A stretch of 13,614 nucleotides of DNA from Beijerinckiaceae bacterium. GTDB lineage: Bacteria > Pseudomonadota > Alphaproteobacteria > Rhizobiales > Beijerinckiaceae. Under the pieces are notes generated by a model, which did not search any database, was not told where the DNA came from, and worked only from the letters and a program-made list of their open reading frames with translations. The stretch covers positions 1 through 13,614 of the forward strand of contig CANHAW010000017.1 of the NCBI GenBank assembly GCA_947458675.1, written 5' to 3'. The position numbers and the translations under genes were made by a program. Shown in pieces: positions 9,994-13,614 of this stretch. Every line of letters begins with the position of its first letter. Position 1 is the stretch's first letter.

Positions 9994-11022
9994 CTAGCCG
10001 TCGAGGCCGGCAATGGCGCGGGCGAAATCGCGCGCGGTGAAAGGTTCGAGATCGTCAGCCCCCTCGCCGACGCCGATGAAATGCACGGGCAATTTGAATC
10101 TTTCCGCAATGGCGACCAGAATGCCGCCGCGCGCCGTGCCGTCGAGTTTCGTCATGACAAGGCCGGTGACACCTGCGGTGCGGCCGAAAATATCGACCTG
10201 CGACAAGGCGTTCTGGCCAACCGTTGCATCGAGAACGAGCAGCACGGCATGGGGCGCGCTTTCATCGACCTTCTTCATCACGCGCACGACTTTTTCGAGC
10301 TCGGCCATGAGCTCGGTGCGATTTTGCAAGCGGCCTGCCGTATCCATCAGCAGAATGTCGGCGCCCTCTTCCTGCGCTGCGACAATGGCATCATAGGCAA
10401 GGCCGGCAGCATCCGCGCCTTGCGGACGGGCAATCACCTGTGCGCCGACGCGCGCACCCCAGATCTGCAATTGCTCAATGGCGGCGGCGCGAAACGTATC
10501 GCCGGCGGCAAGCATGACTTTCCTGCCGTCGCGGACAAAATTGGTGGCAAGCTTGCCGATGGTCGTCGTCTTGCCCGAACCATTGACGCCCACCACCAGA
10601 ATGACGAAAGGCTTTTTTGTCTCGTCAATGGCAATGGGCTGTGCGACGGGGGCCAGCACTGCCTCGACTTCGCGGGCGAGAATGTTTTTGACTTCCGCGG
10701 GCTCAATATCCTTGTCGAAACGGCCCTTGCCGACAGCATCGCGGATGCGGGTCGCCATGGCGACGCCGAGATCGGCCTGGATGAGCACATCCTCAAGCTC
10801 GTCCAGCATGGCTGCATCGAGCTTGCGCTTGGTGAATATGTCGGCAATGCCCTGGCCAATGGCGGATGAGGAGCGCGACAGGCCCCCGCTCAGGCGCTCC
10901 CACCAGGATTTTTTGGTTTCCTCGGCCGGCACCTCAGGCGCAGGCGTATCGCTGCGGCTAAATAGCCGCCCGAAAAACCCGGCCTTTTCCGGCTTCTGCC
11001 CGTCGCCCTGATCGCTCGCCAT
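9994..11022 (-). CDS. ftsY: Signal recognition particle receptor FtsY
   Basis: SRP-type GTPase that docks ribosome-SRP complexes at the membrane for cotranslational insertion. The 342-residue product has a short acidic N-terminal A region with the amphipathic targeting segments GFFGRLFSR (15-23) and SWWERLSGGLSRS, then the helical N domain (about 50-130), then the NG GTPase domain. GTPase motifs are GVNGSGKTT, DTFRAAA, DTAGR and TKLDGTA, ending with the family's GVGEGADDLEPF. The short A domain is normal for alphaproteobacteria compared with E. coli. GGGACGAG lies directly before the ATG. In related genomes mtaB usually lies just upstream; here two other genes separate them. Confidence 0.97.
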   Translation of the reverse strand: MASDQGDGQKPEKAGFFGRLFSRSDTPAPEVPAEETKKSWWERLSGGLSRSSSAIGQGIADIFTKRKLDAAMLDELEDVLIQADLGVAMATRIRDAVGKGRFDKDIEPAEVKNILAREVEAVLAPVAQPIAIDETKKPFVILVVGVNGSGKTTTIGKLATNFVRDGRKVMLAAGDTFRAAAIEQLQIWGARVGAQVIARPQGADAAGLAYDAIVAAQEEGADILLMDTAGRLQNRTELMAELEKVVRVMKKVDESAPHAVLLVLDATVGQNALSQVDIFGRTAGVTGLVMTKLDGTARGGILVAIAERFKLPVHFIGVGEGADDLEPFTARDFARAIAGLDG

Positions 11023-11120
11023 CTCGTCCCGAATGTGTCAGTGAAGCGCAGCCGGGGGCGGCGCACCAAAAGCCTGCCCTTCGCATAATCCTTTTGCGCG
11101 CGCACCGGAAGAGAAGAACA

Positions 11121-11873
11121 TTGAGCCCCGACGAGATCAATGCCCGGCTCCTCTATCGTGACGGATTGATCCTGGTCCTCGACAAGCCGGCGGGCATTCC
11201 CGTCCATCGCGGCCCAAAGGGGGGCGAAAGCCTCGAGGATTATTTTGACGCCCTGCGCTTTGGCCTGCCACGCCCGCCCGCGCTCGCCCACCGGCTCGAC
11301 CGCGACACATCCGGCTGCCTGGTGCTTGGCCGCCATCGCAAGGCGCTCGAGAAAATCGGCGGCCTGTTCAAACATGGCAAGGTCGCCAAAACCTATTGGG
11401 CCATTGTGGAAGACGGGCCGGGGGAAAATGAAGGGCTGATCGATTTGGCGCTCGGCCGGCTCGATGCCGGTCGCGGCTGGTGGATGAAAGTCGACCCGCT
11501 CGGCCAGCCCTCAAAAACGCTCTGGAAGGTTTTGGGCCGCGGCGAATACAGGGACCAGAAAATCGCCTGGATCGAATTTCAGCCGCTCACCGGACGCACG
11601 CATCAATTGCGCGTCCATTCGTCCGCTCTTGGGTGGCCGATTGTCGGCGATCCGATTTATGGAAGTGCGGGGCGCGAAAGCGCACTGCCTTTGCATCTGC
11701 ATGCATATGCGATCAGCATTCCGCTGGGCGGCGACAAATCGCCGGTAAAGGTGAATGCGCCGGCGCCCGAACATATGCGCGAATTGCTGCAAGCCTGTGG
11801 GTGGGCGCCTGAGCCAAACCCTTCTCCCGCTGAGCGGGAGAAGGGGAGTGCGAATAATCTTACTGGGCCTTGA
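11121..11873 (+). CDS. RluA-family RNA pseudouridine synthase
   Basis: Isomerises uridine to pseudouridine in rRNA or tRNA. The catalytic aspartate is Asp60 in HRLDRDTSGCLVLGR. The other family blocks are LVLDKPAGIPVH (18-29), KTYWAIVEDGP, and GRTHQLRVHSSALGWPIVGDPIYG near residues 165-190. The target base cannot be told from the sequence. I prefer the TTG at 11121, preceded by GGAAGAGAAG at good spacing; a TTG at 11094 would add nine basic residues. There is no N-terminal S4 domain. The last 20 residues (231-250) are encoded by a hairpin repeat, giving a charged, proline-rich tail not expected in the family. The end overlaps the opposing tctC gene by 14 bases. Confidence 0.93.
   Translation: MSPDEINARLLYRDGLILVLDKPAGIPVHRGPKGGESLEDYFDALRFGLPRPPALAHRLDRDTSGCLVLGRHRKALEKIGGLFKHGKVAKTYWAIVEDGPGENEGLIDLALGRLDAGRGWWMKVDPLGQPSKTLWKVLGRGEYRDQKIAWIEFQPLTGRTHQLRVHSSALGWPIVGDPIYGSAGRESALPLHLHAYAISIPLGGDKSPVKVNAPAPEHMRELLQACGWAPEPNPSPAEREKGSANNLTGP
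11819..11845. repeat. Hairpin repeat lying inside the pseudouridine synthase 3' end
   Basis: CCCTTCTCCCGC (11819-11830) and GCGGGAGAAGGG (11834-11845) are perfect 12-base inverted complements around TGA, which is out of frame with the gene. The arms resemble those of the hairpins at 1803-1823 and 1913-1935. Read on the minus strand the stem is followed by TTTGG and begins 15 bases beyond the tctC stop codon, so it could also help end the tctC transcript. Confidence 0.85.
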
Positions 11874-12834
11874 TATTGCCCTTCTTGATCGCCTCGGTCC
11901 AACGCGCGGTCTCCCGCACGGTGAAGGCGCCAAGCGCAGCCGGCGTATCCTGACCCGCACCCGGCATTTCGGAGGCCAGATCCTCGATACGCTTGCGCGT
12001 GGCGGCATCCTTATAGGCAGCCTGCATGGTGGCGGAGAGACGATCGAGGATCGGCTTGGGCGTGCCTGCAATCGCATACATGGCGGTCGCGGCAGAGACC
12101 TCATAGCCCGGCAATCCGGCTTCCGCCGCTGTCGGAATGTCCGGCAGGCCGGGGAAGCGATTGGCCTGCGCAACCGCCAGGACGCGCACCGTATTGCCTC
12201 TGTATTGGCCCATCATGTTGAGACCCTGGTCACACATGAAATCGAGCGTGCCGGAAACCAGATCGTTCAGCGCCGGACCCGTGCCGCGATAGGGCACGTG
12301 GGTGATCTCCGTGCCGGTCTGCTGGCCAAACAGCACGCAAGCCAGATGCGTCGCCGAACCCGCACCCGCCGAACCATAATTCAGCTTGCCGGGATTGGCC
12401 TTGGCGAAGGCAATGAATTCCTTCAGATCTTTCGCCGGCAGGTCTTTCTTGACGACAATGTAATGGGCCGCAAAAGCCAGAGTGCCGATCGGCTCGAAAT
12501 TCTTCACCGGATCATATTGCGCGGAGGGATAGAGCGCCGGGCCTGCCACATGCGGCGCGACATTGTGTACGAAAATCGTATAGCCATCGGGCGTGGCGCG
12601 CGAGGCGCGCAAGGCACCCGTGGTGCCGCCGGCGCCGGCCACATTTTCAATCACAAATTGCTGTCCGAGCGTGCGCGAGAAAAACTCGCCGTAAATGCGC
12701 GCAGCCACATCGGTCGGCCCACCCGCAGCAAAGGGCACGATCACGGTGACAGGCTTGTTGGGATAGTCCTGCGCGGCAGCGGGAGCGATCGCGACAAAAG
12801 CGGCCGCGATGGCGAGAAGGCTGCGAAATTTCAT
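11860..12834 (-). CDS. Tripartite tricarboxylate transporter (Bug/TctC family) periplasmic substrate-binding protein
   Basis: Secreted binding protein of the TTT/Bug family, which captures small carboxylates or related solutes in the periplasm. The 324-residue product has a Sec signal peptide ending AAA-Q (about residue 21). It then shows the family hallmarks YPNKPVTVIVPFAAGGPTDVAAR, a GAGGTTGA segment, NYGSAGAGSATHL and THVPYRGTGPALNDL. Start choice: GGAGGA touches the first ATG (12840) but lies six bases before the second (12834), which is therefore the likely start. No TctA or TctB permease gene lies beside it, so it is an orphan here, which is common for this family. The ligand cannot be predicted. 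Confidence 0.94.
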   Translation of the reverse strand: MKFRSLLAIAAAFVAIAPAAAQDYPNKPVTVIVPFAAGGPTDVAARIYGEFFSRTLGQQFVIENVAGAGGTTGALRASRATPDGYTIFVHNVAPHVAGPALYPSAQYDPVKNFEPIGTLAFAAHYIVVKKDLPAKDLKEFIAFAKANPGKLNYGSAGAGSATHLACVLFGQQTGTEITHVPYRGTGPALNDLVSGTLDFMCDQGLNMMGQYRGNTVRVLAVAQANRFPGLPDIPTAAEAGLPGYEVSAATAMYAIAGTPKPILDRLSATMQAAYKDAATRKRIEDLASEMPGAGQDTPAALGAFTVRETARWTEAIKKGNIKAQ

Positions 12835-12885
12835 GAACATTCCTCCGGACTTTAAAGCCGCGCGGTTTTTACCCGCCGGTCGGGG

Positions 12886-12903
12886 CTGAAGCTAACGCTT
12901 CAG
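12886..12903. other. Perfect 7-base-pair hairpin between mtaB and tctC
   Basis: CTGAAGC (12886-12892) and GCTTCAG (12897-12903) pair perfectly around TAAC. It lies about 37 bases downstream of the mtaB stop and 52 bases upstream of the tctC start on the same strand. No T tract follows on the minus strand, so it is not a classic terminator. It could be a rho-associated 3' end of mtaB or a leader structure of tctC; this is inference. Confidence 0.35.
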
Positions 12904-12940
12904 AGCGCAAGCGCAAACAGCGACATCTGGATAAGGGGGG

Positions 12941-13614
12941 TCACGATGGCGCGAGAAGCAGACGCGCGCCATCATGGCCTGCCGCTATGGCCTCGATGAT
13001 CTGGCCGGCTTCAAGGCCCGGCGTGGCGACGGGGGTGAAATCCTCTGCCCGGCCATTGCCGCCCCGTTCGGTCAGGACACGTAGCCGGCGGCCCTGCTGG
13101 CGGGCGAGATGGGCCGAAAACAGGGTTGCACCCTTTTCGCGCAGCTGCCGGGCGCGGTCCTTCACTGTTTCACGAGAAACCTGCGGCATGCGGGCGGCTG
13201 GCGTTCCCGGCCGTGGCGAATAGGGAAAGACATGGAGATGCGTCAGCCCGCATTCATCCGCCAGATCGAGCGTGCGGGCAAACATGTCGTCGGTCTCGGT
13301 CGGGAAGCCGGCGATGAAATCCGCACCGAACACAATGTCGGGCCGCAGGGCGCGTACGCGGGTGCAAAATTCAATCGCTTCATCGCGGGCATGGCGGCGC
13401 TTCATCCGTTTGAGGATCATATCGTCGCCGGCCTGCAGGGAGAGATGCAGATGCGGCATGAAGCGCGGCTCGCGCGCAATGACGTCGAACAAAGCCTCAT
13501 CGGCCTCGATGCAATCGATCGACGACACGCGCAGCCGCTCGAGTCCCGGCACATGCTGCAAGATCTGCCGCACCAATCTGCCGAAAGAAGGGCGGCCCGG
13601 CAGATCATGACCCC
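12941..13614 (-). CDS. mtaB: tRNA threonylcarbamoyladenosine methylthiotransferase MtaB, C-terminal part (runs off the window)
   Basis: Radical-SAM enzyme that adds a methylthio group to t6A37 of tRNAs reading ANN codons. The frame is open to the window edge; 223 residues are present, beginning within GHDLPGRPSFG, so the N-terminal domain and the CxxxCxxC cluster motif lie outside. Visible family features are RLRVSSID, HLHLSLQAGDDMILKRMKRRH, the GADFIAGFPTETDDMF strand, and HLHVFPYSPRPGTPAARMPQV. The C-terminal portion (GRRLRVLTERGG...EDFTPVA) fits a TRAM-like RNA-binding domain. HLHVFPYSPRPGT and the short tail fit MtaB better than MiaB or RimO. The apparent start at 13576 is only an internal leucine codon. 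Confidence 0.94.
   Translation of the reverse strand, partial: GHDLPGRPSFGRLVRQILQHVPGLERLRVSSIDCIEADEALFDVIAREPRFMPHLHLSLQAGDDMILKRMKRRHARDEAIEFCTRVRALRPDIVFGADFIAGFPTETDDMFARTLDLADECGLTHLHVFPYSPRPGTPAARMPQVSRETVKDRARQLREKGATLFSAHLARQQGRRLRVLTERGGNGRAEDFTPVATPGLEAGQIIEAIAAGHDGARLLLAPS

Noticed and set aside
9715..10869. 384-codon open frame on the plus strand opposite ispZ and ftsY
   Set aside because: It spans two real minus-strand genes with clear motifs and lacks a coherent domain of its own.
13574..13576. Apparent start of the minus-strand gene at 13576
   Set aside because: The codon is an internal TTG leucine; the frame continues to the window edge with conserved MtaB residues, so the gene is truncated by the window rather than starting here.

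Overview
The window is a stretch of ordinary alphaproteobacterial core genome, most likely from the order Hyphomicrobiales (Rhizobiales). Three things point there. The base composition is GC-rich. The gene order acnA <-> ccmABCDG, then ispZ and ftsY with mtaB nearby, is typical of Bradyrhizobium, Rhodopseudomonas and relatives. The intergenic hairpin repeats are of a type common in alphaproteobacterial genomes. The genus cannot be named from this window. I see no phage, transposase, CRISPR, toxin or defence genes, and no rRNA or tRNA gene.

Layout. 1-102: 3' end of an unidentified plus-strand gene. 121-243: a large palindromic repeat. 324-1352 (minus): asd, followed by a clear terminator. 1477-1794 (plus): a small secreted protein of unknown function. 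1803-1935: a composite hairpin repeat. 1951-3057 (minus): leuB. 3201-5930 (minus): acnA. 5931-6111: divergent regulatory region containing an inverted repeat. 6112-9010 (plus): ccmA-ccmB-ccmC-ccmD-ccmG, with overlapping ends at most junctions; ccmD is a 52-codon gene. 9007-11022 (minus): ftsY-ispZ-sugE/gdx. 11121-11873 (plus): an RluA-type pseudouridine synthase. 11860-12834 (minus): a TctC/Bug solute-binding protein. 12941-13614 (minus): the C-terminal part of mtaB, which runs off the window.

How the genes work together. asd (aspartate-family amino acids and diaminopimelate), leuB (leucine) and acnA (TCA cycle) are central metabolism. CcmABCD move and load haem for cytochrome c maturation, and CcmG is the periplasmic thioredoxin that helps reduce apocytochrome c; the partner genes ccmE, ccmF, ccmH and ccmI are not here and must lie elsewhere. 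FtsY is the signal-recognition-particle receptor, IspZ is an inner-membrane protein linked to cell-envelope or septum integrity, and Gdx/SugE is a guanidinium exporter.

I did not find a new biological system. The points most worth a second look are: hairpin repeats at every convergent gene junction that has room for one; one of these repeats encoding the C-terminal tail of the pseudouridine synthase; an imperfect inverted repeat between acnA and ccmA; and a lone tctC plus pseudouridine synthase pair sitting between mtaB and ftsY.
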